Position numbers and translations under genes: made by a program. This document shows, in pieces, positions 9,618 through 18,411 of a DNA stretch of 64,000 bases. Where the stretch lies: contig NZ_LR733264.1 of assembly GCF_902506495.1 (NCBI RefSeq), positions 2,212,649 through 2,276,648 on the forward strand, read 5' to 3'. The stretch is from Pseudomonas sp. 8O. GTDB lineage: Bacteria > Pseudomonadota > Gammaproteobacteria > Pseudomonadales > Pseudomonadaceae. The notes under the pieces were generated by a model. The model worked only from the letters and a program-made list of their open reading frames with translations. It made no database searches and was not told the DNA's origin. Position 1 is the first letter of the stretch, and the number at the start of each line of letters is the position of its first letter.

Positions 9618-11303
9618 GTGCTGCAGACCATAAGAAGCAAGCTGCCTGAACACGGGCTGAAACTCGATCCACGCATGACCCTGATCGGCCTTGCGCTGGT
9701 CGCCGCCTTGCTGGCGGTCGGTGTGGTGTTCTACCTCTGGCGCGACCAGGGCTCTTTCCGGCCACTGTATGGCAGTGGCGAAGCCTATCCGGCCGCCGAG
9801 GTGATGCAGGTGCTCGACGGTGACGCGATCATCTACCGCCTGCATCCGCAGAGCGGCCAGGTGTTGGTGCGCGAAGATCAGCTTGGCCGCGCGCGCATGT
9901 TGCTGGCCGCCAAGGGCGTGCAGGTCAAGGTGCCGGCCGGCTACGAGCTGTTCGACAAGGACGAGCCGCTGGGCACCAGTCAGTTCGTCCAGGATGTGCG
10001 CCTCAAGCGCAGTCTGGAGGGCGAACTGGCGCGTACGGTGATGGCGCTCAAGGGCGTGGAAGGCGCGCGCGTGCACCTGGCGTTGCAGGAGAGCAGCTCC
10101 TTCGTGGTCGGCAAACGTGAGCCGGGCAAGGCCTCGGTGATGCTGCAGCTGGCGCCTGGCTACAAGCTGGCGCCGGAGCAGGTCAGCGCCATCGTCAACC
10201 TGGTGGCTGGCAGCGTGCCGCAGCTTGACGCGGGCAATGTTCAGGTCGTCGACCAGTACGGCGCGCTGCTGTCGCGCGGTATCGACACTCTGGGCGGCCC
10301 GGTGCAGAACTGGCAGGTGGTCGACGACTACCAGAACAAGGCCGTGACCAATGCCGAGGCGGTGCTGGCGCCGGTGCTGGGCGGTGGCAATTACCGTATC
10401 AGCGTGTCTGCCGACATCGATTTCAGTCAAAAGGAAGAAACCTTCCAGTCCTACGGCGAGACGCCGCGCCTGCGCAACGAAGTGCTGCGCGACGAGAGCG
10501 TGCTCGATCAGTTGGCACTCGGCGTTCCCGGCGCGTTGGCCAACCGTCCGCCGCAGCCTGCGCCGGAGCCGCCTGCCGATCAGGCGCAGGCGGGCGCTCA
10601 GGCGGAGCCTGCCAATCCGGCGGCGACCTCGCTGCGCAAGGAGTCCAATCGCCAGCTGGATTACGACCAGAGCGTCACTCACGTCAAACACGCGCCCTTC
10701 AGCCTGCGTCAGCAGAGCATCGCCGTGGTGCTCAATGCCGCCGTGGCGCCAGAGGGTGGCTGGACGCCCGAGGCGCGCGCCGAGCTTGAGGCGATGGTCA
10801 AGAGCGCGGTGGGATTCAACCAGGCGCGCGGTGATCTGCTGACGCTGAGCGTCTTCCCCTTCACCGATGCCGGTATCGGCAGTGCCGGCGACGAGCTGCT
10901 GCCCTGGTGGGAAAACGCCAAGGTGCATGACCTGGCCAAGCTCGGCGTGTTCGCCCTGATCAGCCTGCTGCTGTTGCTGATGGTGGTGCGCCCTGCAGTA
11001 CGCAGCCTGAGCCAGCGCAGTCAGTCTGGTGCGCCTGTGGCGGTCGAGGGCGACGAACAGCTCGCGCTGCACGCCGAGCGCGCAGCGGAGCGCCTGCTGG
11101 CGCGCGTTGGCGACGATGCGCCGGGCGCTACCGTACTCGGCGAACTCAGCCCCCTGTCGGAGATTCGCCTGCCGGCGCCTGGCTCGGGCCTGGAGCTACA
11201 GATCGAACACCTGCAAATGCTGGCCAAGAACGATCCCGAGCGTGTCTCGGAAGTCATCAAACAGTGGATAGGGCGTAATGAACGAGACCTCAACCCAGCC
11301 TGA
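9618..11303 (+). CDS. fliF: Flagellar MS-ring protein FliF (lateral type)
   Basis: FliF builds the membrane-supramembrane ring on which the motor and export gate assemble. The 561-residue product has one membrane helix near residues 20-42, ring-building domains in the periplasm, a Pro/Ala-rich linker around residue 315-340, a second helix near 437-460 and a cytoplasmic tail. The last residues (PERVSEVIKQWIGRNE) match the FliG-binding tail of the family. The start is GTG at 9618, 19 bases after fliE. The end overlaps fliG by 26 bases. Confidence 0.95.
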   Translation: MLQTIRSKLPEHGLKLDPRMTLIGLALVAALLAVGVVFYLWRDQGSFRPLYGSGEAYPAAEVMQVLDGDAIIYRLHPQSGQVLVREDQLGRARMLLAAKGVQVKVPAGYELFDKDEPLGTSQFVQDVRLKRSLEGELARTVMALKGVEGARVHLALQESSSFVVGKREPGKASVMLQLAPGYKLAPEQVSAIVNLVAGSVPQLDAGNVQVVDQYGALLSRGIDTLGGPVQNWQVVDDYQNKAVTNAEAVLAPVLGGGNYRISVSADIDFSQKEETFQSYGETPRLRNEVLRDESVLDQLALGVPGALANRPPQPAPEPPADQAQAGAQAEPANPAATSLRKESNRQLDYDQSVTHVKHAPFSLRQQSIAVVLNAAVAPEGGWTPEARAELEAMVKSAVGFNQARGDLLTLSVFPFTDAGIGSAGDELLPWWENAKVHDLAKLGVFALISLLLLLMVVRPAVRSLSQRSQSGAPVAVEGDEQLALHAERAAERLLARVGDDAPGATVLGELSPLSEIRLPAPGSGLELQIEHLQMLAKNDPERVSEVIKQWIGRNERDLNPA

Positions 11304-12342
11304 CGGCCGCGGCGGCTCCACCGCCCAGGAAATGCGCCTGCGCGTGCAGAAGCGTTCGCTGAGTACGTCCGAGCAGGCCGCCATTCTCATGCTGAGCATG
11401 GGTGACGAGATTTCTGCCGGGGTGCTCAGGCACTTCTCGCGCGAGGAGATCGTCAGCATCAGCCAGGCGATGGCGCGGCTGTCCAACGTCAAGCAACCGA
11501 TGGTTTCCGACGTCATTGGTCGCTTCTTCGAGGACTACAAGGAGCAGAGCAGCATCAAGGGCGCCTCGCGCGGCTACCTCGACGGCATGCTCAGCAAGGC
11601 GCTGGGCAGCGAAATTACCCGCTCCCTGCTCGACAGCATCTACGGCGAGGAGATCCGCGCCAAGATGGCCAAGATGGAGTGGCTCGACCCGAAGCAGTTC
11701 GCCGCGCTGATCGCCAAGGAGCACGCGCAGATGCAGGCGGTATTCCTCGCCTTCCTGCCGCCGGGCATGGCCAGTGACGTGCTGGAATGCATGCCCAAAG
11801 AGCGCCAGGACGAGCTGCTGTATCGCATCGCCAACCTCAACGAGGTCAACAGCGACGTCATCGCCGAGCTGGAGCAGTTGATCGAGCGCAGCCTGGCGGT
11901 GCTAAGCACGCAGGGCTCGCAGGTGCGCGGGGTCAAGCAGGCGGCGGACATCATGAACCGCTTCAAGGGCGATCGCGGGCAGATGTTCGAACTGCTGCGC
12001 GCCCATGACGATCAGTTGGTCGAGCGCATCGAGGATGAAATGTACGACTTCTTCATCCTCTCGCGGCAGAACCAGGACGTGCTGCAGGCGCTGCTCGAAG
12101 CCGTGCCGCTGGAAGAGTGGGTGGTCGCCCTCAAGGGCGCCGAGCCCGAGCTGGTACGCGCCATCACCGGCGCAATGCCCAAGCGCCAGGCCCAGCAGAT
12201 GGAGTCGATTAACCGGCGCCAGGGCCCGGTGCCGTTGAGCCGTGTCGAGCAGGTGCGCAAGGACATCATGGCCGTGGTGCGCGAAATGTCGGCCAGCGGC
12301 GAGCTGCAGGTGCAACTGTTCCGCGAACAAACGGTGGAATGA
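11278..12342 (+). CDS. fliG: Rotor protein FliG (lateral type)
   Basis: FliG is the rotor subunit that contacts the stator. The product is 354 residues, slightly long because of a polar 25-residue N-terminal extension. N-terminal, middle and C-terminal armadillo domains are recognisable (LSTSEQAAILMLSMG, LDGMLSKALG, EWVVALKGAEPELVRA). The usual middle-domain EHPQ motif reads EHAQ. Aligned by eye with remembered E. coli FliG, K264 and R281 are kept, but D288, D289 and R297 appear replaced by S, I and P. The gene overlaps fliF by 26 bases and is followed one base later by fliH. Confidence 0.93.
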   Translation: MNETSTQPDGRGGSTAQEMRLRVQKRSLSTSEQAAILMLSMGDEISAGVLRHFSREEIVSISQAMARLSNVKQPMVSDVIGRFFEDYKEQSSIKGASRGYLDGMLSKALGSEITRSLLDSIYGEEIRAKMAKMEWLDPKQFAALIAKEHAQMQAVFLAFLPPGMASDVLECMPKERQDELLYRIANLNEVNSDVIAELEQLIERSLAVLSTQGSQVRGVKQAADIMNRFKGDRGQMFELLRAHDDQLVERIEDEMYDFFILSRQNQDVLQALLEAVPLEEWVVALKGAEPELVRAITGAMPKRQAQQMESINRRQGPVPLSRVEQVRKDIMAVVREMSASGELQVQLFREQTVE

Positions 12343-12343
12343 C

Positions 12344-13036
12344 ATGACGGTCAAGGTAATCAGCGGCGACGTCCGCCCGTGGCGCGCCTATCGCTTCCCC
12401 CCGCGCAGCAGCCAGCCAACCGTGGACTGGAGCGGCGATGCCGCCGGCCTGCAGCGTGCCATGGCCGATGGCTTTCAACAGGGCATCGAGAAGGGTTACC
12501 AGGACGGCCTGCAGCAGGGTGAGGAAGCCGGGCGTCAGACCGGCTTCGAGCAGGGCCGCGACGAGGGAATGAAGGTCGGGCGCGAGCAGGGGCGCAGTGA
12601 AGGTCGCCGCGAATTCGAGCTGGCCGCCCAGCCACTGCAACAGATCAGCGAGAAGGTCGAGCAGTACCTGGGCGAGTTGGAGCACAAGCGTCGTCAGGAG
12701 CTGCTCGAGCTGGTCAAGAAGGTATCGCAGCAGGTGATCCGCTGCGAACTCACGCTGCATCCGACCCAACTGCTGGCGCTGGTCGAAGAGGCGCTGACCA
12801 GCATGCCCGGCGAGCCCGAGGACGTTCAGGTATTGCTCAGCCCCGAAGAGTACGCGCGGATCAGGGCGCTGGCGCCGGAGCGTGCGGCGAACTGGAAGCT
12901 GGTCGCCGACGAGCGCCTGGCGTTGGGCGAGTGCCGCGTGGTTACGCCGCAGGCCGAAGCCGACGTGGGTTGCCAGCAGCGCCTGGACGCTTGCATCGAC
13001 ACCCTGGCCGAACATCTGCATCTGACCGAGGCCTGA
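12344..13036 (+). CDS. fliH: Flagellar export ATPase regulator FliH (lateral type)
   Basis: FliH binds and restrains the export ATPase FliI and tethers it to the C-ring. The 230-residue product has the family's glycine-spaced helical repeat between about residues 38 and 90 (GFQQGIEKGYQDGLQQGEE and similar GxxxG steps), then a conserved C-terminal domain. The start ATG lies one base after the fliG stop and seven bases separate its stop from fliI. A longer reading from 12242 lies inside fliG and is not plausible. Confidence 0.91.
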   Translation: MTVKVISGDVRPWRAYRFPPRSSQPTVDWSGDAAGLQRAMADGFQQGIEKGYQDGLQQGEEAGRQTGFEQGRDEGMKVGREQGRSEGRREFELAAQPLQQISEKVEQYLGELEHKRRQELLELVKKVSQQVIRCELTLHPTQLLALVEEALTSMPGEPEDVQVLLSPEEYARIRALAPERAANWKLVADERLALGECRVVTPQAEADVGCQQRLDACIDTLAEHLHLTEA

Positions 13037-13042
13037 TCCCGC

Positions 13043-14359
13043 ATGCTGGATTACAAGCTCGACGAAGCGCTGCGCTCGCTCGATGGCGTGCAACTGGCCA
13101 AGGTGGCCGGGCGCCTGGTGCGGGTCTCCGGCATGCTGCTGGAGAGCCTCGGCTGCCAGCGCAGCACCGGCCAGCGCTGTCGCGTCGAGCAGGCCGATGG
13201 CAGCCTGCTGGATGCCCAGGTGGTCGGCTTCAACCGCGATATCACCTACCTCATGCCGTTCAAGAAGCCGATCGGCCTGGCCGCCGGCTCACGGGTATTC
13301 CCGGCCAAGGACGAAGCGCTGCTGCAGATCGACGAATCCTGGTTAGGGCGCGTGGTCAACGGTCTTGGCGAGCCGCTGGACGAGCGCGGCAAGCTCAGCG
13401 GACGCGACCCGTTGCCGGTCGAGCTGCCCAGGGTCAACCCACTCAGACGTCGCCCGGTGGAGGCTGCGCTGGATGTCGGCGTGCGCGCCATCAATGGCCT
13501 GCTGACCCTCGGCAAGGGGCAGCGTGTCGGCCTGTTCGCCGGCTCCGGGGTGGGCAAGAGCGTGCTGCTGGGCATGATCACCCGGCAGACCAAGGCCGAT
13601 GTGGTAGTGGTCGGGCTGATCGGCGAGCGCGGGCGTGAGGTGCAGGAATTCATCCTTCACTCGCTCGGCGAGGAAGGGCTGCGCAAGGCCGTGGTCGTCG
13701 TGGCGCCGGCCAATGAATCACCGCTGATGCGCCTGAAGGCCACCGAGTTGTGCCACAGCATCGCCGCCTATTTCCGCGATCAGGGCCAGGACGTGCTGCT
13801 GCTGGTCGACTCGCTGACTCGCTACGCCATGGCTCAGCGTGAGATCGCCCTGGCCCTCGGCGAGCCGCCGGCGACCAAGGGCTATCCGCCATCGGTATTC
13901 GGCATGCTGCCGGAGCTGGTGGAAAGCGCCGGCAATGGTGAGAGCGGCAGCGGCAGTCTCAGTGCCATCTACACCGTGCTGGCCGAAGGCGACGACCATC
14001 AGGACCCGATCGTCGATTGCGCGCGGGCGATTCTCGACGGCCATATCGTGCTCTCAAGGCGTCTGGCGGATGTCGGCCATTACCCGGCCATCGACATCTC
14101 CGCTTCGGTCAGCCGCTGCATGAGCCAGGTCGGTGAAGCAGCACATCTGGCGGCCGGGCGTCAGTTCAAGGAGTTCTACAGCACCTTCGAGAAGATCAAG
14201 GAGCTGATCCCGCTCGGCGGCTATACGCCGGGTATGGATGCCAAGACCGACCGCGCCGTGCAGCTGGCGCCCAGCCTCGAGCGCTTTCTGCGCCAGGAGG
14301 TCGGCAGTGGCGCCGAACTCGGCGCCAGCATCGCCACCTTGCAGAGCATCATCAAATGA
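13043..14359 (+). CDS. fliI: Flagellar export ATPase FliI (lateral type)
   Basis: FliI is the hexameric ATPase that feeds the type III flagellar export gate. The 438-residue product has the F1-beta-like fold signatures: Walker A AGSGVGKS at residues 166-173, Walker B in VLLLVDSLTRYA, and the GYPPSVF motif. Length matches the family. The stop overlaps fliJ by four bases. Confidence 0.96.
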   Translation: MLDYKLDEALRSLDGVQLAKVAGRLVRVSGMLLESLGCQRSTGQRCRVEQADGSLLDAQVVGFNRDITYLMPFKKPIGLAAGSRVFPAKDEALLQIDESWLGRVVNGLGEPLDERGKLSGRDPLPVELPRVNPLRRRPVEAALDVGVRAINGLLTLGKGQRVGLFAGSGVGKSVLLGMITRQTKADVVVVGLIGERGREVQEFILHSLGEEGLRKAVVVVAPANESPLMRLKATELCHSIAAYFRDQGQDVLLLVDSLTRYAMAQREIALALGEPPATKGYPPSVFGMLPELVESAGNGESGSGSLSAIYTVLAEGDDHQDPIVDCARAILDGHIVLSRRLADVGHYPAIDISASVSRCMSQVGEAAHLAAGRQFKEFYSTFEKIKELIPLGGYTPGMDAKTDRAVQLAPSLERFLRQEVGSGAELGASIATLQSIIK

Positions 14360-14781
14360 AAGAACAGCTGGAAGTGCTCGGCCGCCTGGCCAGCCTGCGT
14401 GGCAACCGTGTGCAGCAGATGCTCGGGCGGGTCAGCTATCAGCAGAACCTGTGTCAGCGCTACCGCAACAACATCACCGGGCTTAGCCGCTTGTGCGGTT
14501 TCAGCGTACCGATGACCACGCCGCTGCAGCGCGACAATCAGCAGCGCTACAAGGCGACGCTGTACAAGATGGTCGAACTGCAGCGCCGCGAGCTGGCGCT
14601 GGCCGAGGAGAACCTGGCGCGCATTCAGCGTGAGCTGCTGGCGGCGATGCGCAGCGAGAAGGTCATCACCCAGTTTCTCGAAGGCAAGATGGGCGAGTGG
14701 CAGGATCTGCTTGCTCGTCAGGAGCAGAAGATCCAGGATGGCCTGGCCGCGCAGGCCTGGTGGCGAACCCAGGTCGGTTAA
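14356..14781 (+). CDS. fliJ: Flagellar export chaperone FliJ-like (lateral type)
   Basis: A 141-residue, highly charged, almost fully helical protein directly after fliI, overlapping it by four bases. This matches FliJ, the coiled-coil central stalk of the FliI ATPase that cycles export chaperones. FliJ sequences are poorly conserved, so the call rests on size, coiled-coil composition and position. Confidence 0.84.
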   Translation: MKEQLEVLGRLASLRGNRVQQMLGRVSYQQNLCQRYRNNITGLSRLCGFSVPMTTPLQRDNQQRYKATLYKMVELQRRELALAEENLARIQRELLAAMRSEKVITQFLEGKMGEWQDLLARQEQKIQDGLAAQAWWRTQVG

Positions 14782-14859
14782 TTTTTACCTGACGCGTTTA
14801 AGTTCTTGTCGCGCCCGGTCGCTCTTAGGCTATAACACCACGCGAGTTGGATTCGAATC
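14782..14859 (+). promoter_or_regulatory. Possible flgM promoter region
   Basis: The 78-bp gap between fliJ and flgM is the only sizeable gap in the rightward arm. It contains TATAAC at about 14832-14837 preceded by GG, resembling an extended -10, but no clean -35 at standard spacing and no convincing sigma-28 site. It could give flgM-flgN separate expression. Confidence 0.3.
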
Positions 14860-15138
14860 ATGGAAATAAGCAGGCATCTCAAGCCCAGCCTTAACCCGGC
14901 CAGCGACGCTCCGGCACAGGTACCGAGCGCCCGCGCGCAGTCGAGCGGCAATGCTCGTGCGAGTGCCAGCCAGGAGCCGCGTCTGGAACAGCTGCAAGAC
15001 GCCTTGCGCAGCCTTCCCGAAGTCGACCTGGACAAGGTTGCCCAGCTCAAGGCCGCTCTGGCTCGCGGCGAACTGAGCAGCGAGCCGGCCGCGCTGGCCG
15101 GCAGCATGCTGACCTATCACAGCGGTAGCGATGCGTGA
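14860..15138 (+). CDS. flgM: Anti-sigma-28 factor FlgM (lateral type)
   Basis: FlgM holds the flagellar sigma factor FliA inactive until the hook is finished and FlgM is exported. The 92-residue product has a disordered Ser/Ala-rich N-terminal half and the conserved C-terminal sigma-binding region (VDLDKVAQLKAALARGEL, then LAGSMLTY). It overlaps flgN by four bases. In most lateral clusters flgM-flgN sit beside flgA; here they trail fliJ. Confidence 0.88.
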   Translation: MEISRHLKPSLNPASDAPAQVPSARAQSSGNARASASQEPRLEQLQDALRSLPEVDLDKVAQLKAALARGELSSEPAALAGSMLTYHSGSDA

Positions 15139-15581
15139 TCACCGCGCGTGAGCAACAACTGCTTCTGGTCGTCGAGCAGGACCTGGAGCAAGACTGCGCC
15201 GGCTATCTGGTCCTGCGCGGGCTGATGCAGGAGCTGTATCAGCAGTTGCTCAAGCGCGACAGTCAGCAGATCGATCTGCTCAACGAACAGATCCTGCCGC
15301 TGGTCGACCAGACCAAGGCCCGCGCCGAACGCCGCAGCAAAGTGCTGGCTGCCTTTGCGCTGGGCAGCGGTCATAGCGCCATGCAGAAGCTGCTGGCACG
15401 CTATCCACAGGCCCAGCGCAATCACCTTGCGCACACCTGGGAGCAGCTCGGTCAACTGGCCGGCCAGTGCAAGCGGCTCAACGAGCGCAACGGCAAGCTA
15501 CTGGCCATGCACCACGAGATTCTCGAACAGCTGCTCGGCGAGCCGGGCTCGGCGCAGTTGTACGCGCCGCAGCCGTATTGA
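15135..15581 (+). CDS. flgN: Flagellar chaperone FlgN-like (lateral type)
   Basis: A 148-residue helical protein of the FlgN type, the export chaperone for the hook-filament junction proteins FlgK and FlgL. Family evidence is modest: size, long amphipathic helices, a leucine-rich N-terminus and the position overlapping flgM by four bases. Its usual clients FlgK and FlgL are not encoded in the window. Confidence 0.8.
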   Translation: MITAREQQLLLVVEQDLEQDCAGYLVLRGLMQELYQQLLKRDSQQIDLLNEQILPLVDQTKARAERRSKVLAAFALGSGHSAMQKLLARYPQAQRNHLAHTWEQLGQLAGQCKRLNERNGKLLAMHHEILEQLLGEPGSAQLYAPQPY

Positions 15582-15589
15582 GTCGCGGC

Positions 15590-15680
15590 TAAAGCCCCTC
15601 CCACATGGGCGAGTGCCAGCATCTGAGTCGAGGGCTGCACAGTGGGAGGCGCTTCAGCGGCGACTGCCTCCTTGTGCAAA
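15590..15680. repeat. REP-like imperfect inverted repeat
   Basis: Between flgN and ubiC, GCTAAAGCCCCTCCCAC near 15589-15605 is complementary with gaps to GTGGGAGGCGCTTCAGC near 15643-15659. This is the form of Pseudomonas REP palindromes and marks the right edge of the flagellar block. It may also act as a terminator for fliE-flgN. Confidence 0.5.
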
Positions 15681-15738
15681 AAGCGACTATCGCACCGTGC
15701 TAGACTCGCGCGCTTCCGATCCGTGGTGATTTCTCTCC

Positions 15739-16290
15739 GTGCCTCACGCCGCTCTCGCCCATCCGCCGCGCTGGCTGACCAATGCCCAGCTGCATCCGCA
15801 ACCTTGTGCTGGCGTGCGCGACTGGTTGTTCAACGAGGATTCGCTGACCCGGCGCTTGACTGCGCTTTCTGCTGATGGCTTCTCGGTGACGCCGCTGCAA
15901 CAGGGCTGGCAGCGTCTGCGCGCGGACGAGTGCGCATTGCTCGGCGTGGCCGATGGCAGCCAGGGCTGGGTGCGCGAGGTGTACCTGCGCGGTCATGAGC
16001 AGCCCTGGGTGTTCGCCCGTAGCGTTGCCGCGCGCAGCGTGCTGGAGGGTTCCGGGCTGAATCTGGCCGAGCTGGGCAGTCGCTCGCTGGGTGAGCTGCT
16101 GTTCAGTGACCGCGCCTTCGATCGCGGCGAGTTGCAGGCCTGCCGCTATCCGGCGGCCTGGCTGCCGGAAGAGGTGCGCGAAGAGCGCCTGTGGGCGCGG
16201 CGCTCGTGCTTCAGCCGGGGTGCGCTTGGTGTATTGGTGGCCGAGGTGTTTCTGCCGGCCTTTTGGCAGGCTGCGGGTATCGAGGCGTAG
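15739..16290 (+). CDS. ubiC: Chorismate pyruvate-lyase UbiC
   Basis: UbiC converts chorismate to 4-hydroxybenzoate and pyruvate, the first committed step of ubiquinone synthesis. The 183-residue product matches the family, with RLTALSADGFSVTPL, the central WVREVYL and CFSRGALGVLVAEVFLP near the C-terminus. The start is GTG. ubiA, the next enzyme, follows after a 222-bp gap that has its own -10 box but no gene. Confidence 0.93.
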   Translation: MPHAALAHPPRWLTNAQLHPQPCAGVRDWLFNEDSLTRRLTALSADGFSVTPLQQGWQRLRADECALLGVADGSQGWVREVYLRGHEQPWVFARSVAARSVLEGSGLNLAELGSRSLGELLFSDRAFDRGELQACRYPAAWLPEEVREERLWARRSCFSRGALGVLVAEVFLPAFWQAAGIEA

Positions 16291-16479
16291 GGTTCCACTA
16301 CCTTGCCTGCTCAGGCTATCCCTGTTGTCTATCAGGCCCATGGCGTACTGCTTCGCGACGACTGCATGGATGCAGGAGGTAGAGCGACGCAGGAAGCCAA
16401 AGCCGAGTACGCCCTATGCGTTGAACCGCTTGTGGCGGTGAGCATCGATGCTAAAGCGCCTCTCACACACGCTTGCTCG

Positions 16480-16485
16480 TATAAT
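16480..16485 (+). promoter_or_regulatory. Candidate -10 box for ubiA
   Basis: A perfect TATAAT lies 28 bases before the ubiA start codon. The -35 region (about 16457-16462) is weak, so this is a tentative sigma-70 promoter inside the ubiC-ubiA gap. Confidence 0.4.
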
Positions 16486-16512
16486 CCGCGCAACCTGCAC
16501 GGAGACGCTTCG

Positions 16513-17403
16513 ATGTACACCCGCTTGCTGCAATCGACCACCCGCCTGCACCCGCGCGCCTGGGATTTCATTCAGCTGATGCGCCTGGACAAGCCCATCG
16601 GCATCTATCTGCTGTTGTGGCCGACCTTATGGGCGCTGTGGGTGGCAGCCGAAGGCGCGCCGAGCGTGAAGAACCTGTTCATCTTCGTCGTCGGCGTGAT
16701 CCTGATGCGTGCCGCCGGGTGTGTGATCAACGACTACGCTGATCGTGATTTCGACGGTCACGTTAGCCGCACCAGGGCGCGCCCGCTGGCCAGCGGCAAG
16801 GTCAAGCCGCGCGAGGCGCTGGTGCTGTTCGCTGTGCTGGTGGCGCTGAGTTTCGTGCTGGTGCTGTTCACCAACGCCACCACCATCTGGCTGTCCTTCG
16901 GTGGCCTGGCGTTGGCAGCCTGCTACCCCTTCATGAAGCGCTACACCTTTTACCCGCAGGTGGTGCTTGGCGCCGCATTCTCCTGGGGCATGCCGATGGC
17001 CTTTACCGCAGAAACCGGCAACCTGCCGCCGGAAGCCTGGTTGCTGTACATCGCCAACCTGCTGTGGACGGTTGCCTACGACACCTACTACGCCATGGCT
17101 GATCGTGAGGACGACCTGAAGATCGGGGTGAAGTCCACAGCCATCCTGTTCGGCGACGCCGACCGACTGATCATCGCCATCCTGCAGGGACTGGCGCTGC
17201 TTTGCCTGCTACTGGCTGGTGCACGTTTCGAACTGGGCCTGTACTTCCACCTCGGCCTGCTGGTGGCCGCCGTCTGCTTCGCCTGGGAGTTTCACGTGAC
17301 CCGTCGGCGCGAGCCGTTGGTGTGCTTCAACGCCTTCCTGCACAATCATTGGGCGGGGCTGGCGATCTTCGTCGGTATCGTGCTGGACTACGCGTTACGG
17401 TAA
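16513..17403 (+). CDS. ubiA: 4-hydroxybenzoate octaprenyltransferase UbiA
   Basis: UbiA attaches the polyprenyl tail to 4-hydroxybenzoate in the inner membrane during ubiquinone synthesis. From the ATG at 16513 the product is 296 residues, the normal length. It has about eight membrane helices and the two aspartate-rich Mg-diphosphate motifs NDYADRDFD and DREDD. An upstream in-frame extension to 16303 is not UbiA-like and is ignored. Confidence 0.95.
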   Translation: MYTRLLQSTTRLHPRAWDFIQLMRLDKPIGIYLLLWPTLWALWVAAEGAPSVKNLFIFVVGVILMRAAGCVINDYADRDFDGHVSRTRARPLASGKVKPREALVLFAVLVALSFVLVLFTNATTIWLSFGGLALAACYPFMKRYTFYPQVVLGAAFSWGMPMAFTAETGNLPPEAWLLYIANLLWTVAYDTYYAMADREDDLKIGVKSTAILFGDADRLIIAILQGLALLCLLLAGARFELGLYFHLGLLVAAVCFAWEFHVTRRREPLVCFNAFLHNHWAGLAIFVGIVLDYALR

Positions 17404-17417
17404 GTGCTGCCGCGCAT

Positions 17418-17435
17418 CTGTCATATCGCTGCAAT
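17418..17435 (+). promoter_or_regulatory. PHO box upstream of phoB
   Basis: CTGTCAT, four bases, then CTGCAAT reproduces the PhoB direct-repeat operator (CTGTCAT-N4-CTGTCAT) with two mismatches in the second half. It lies 51 bases before the phoB start, as expected for autoregulation of phoBR under phosphate limitation. Confidence 0.72.
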
Positions 17436-17485
17436 AATTCCGTTATCTAATGCGCGCAGACAGTTGAACGAACCGAGGCAGGACC

Positions 17486-18175
<690 letters not shown>

Positions 18176-18387
18176 GAAGCTGTTTACGATCTGCTGCGCG
18201 TCGGCCCTGCTGCGTTGAAAACAGGTTCGGCAGGCCGCTAGCGGCCAACGCACTTTAGTGCGGCCCCGTAGGGGCGAACGTAGTGAGTAATGCTCATGTA
18301 CAAAAGTACAGTCGCCCGCGACTCCGACCGTTCCTCACCTGCTTTCGCCTTGCATGGCTCTAGCTCGCGAGATCGTAAATCAGCTTC
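18176..18387. mobile_element. MITE-like element between phoB and phoR
   Basis: A 212-bp non-coding segment bounded by terminal inverted repeats: GAAGCTGTTTACGATCT at 18176-18192 and AGATCGTAAATCAGCTTC at 18370-18387, identical apart from one extra base. It begins on the base after the phoB stop codon. Internal stretches match, in reverse orientation, the element at about 36209-36332, for example an AAGGCGAAANCAGGTGAG core and an ACTGTA...ATGAGCATT block. It encodes no transposase, so it would be mobilised in trans if still mobile. Confidence 0.72.
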
Positions 18388-18411
18388 TGCGGGTTCGCTC
18401 TTCTCACAAGG

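Noticed and set aside
12242..12343. Extended FliH start at 12242
   Set aside because: This lies inside fliG in another frame; the ATG at 12344 directly after the fliG stop gives a normal FliH.
16291..16512. In-frame N-terminal extension of UbiA from 16303
   Set aside because: The added residues are unlike UbiA, the ATG at 16513 gives exactly the normal length, and a -10 box lies inside the extension.
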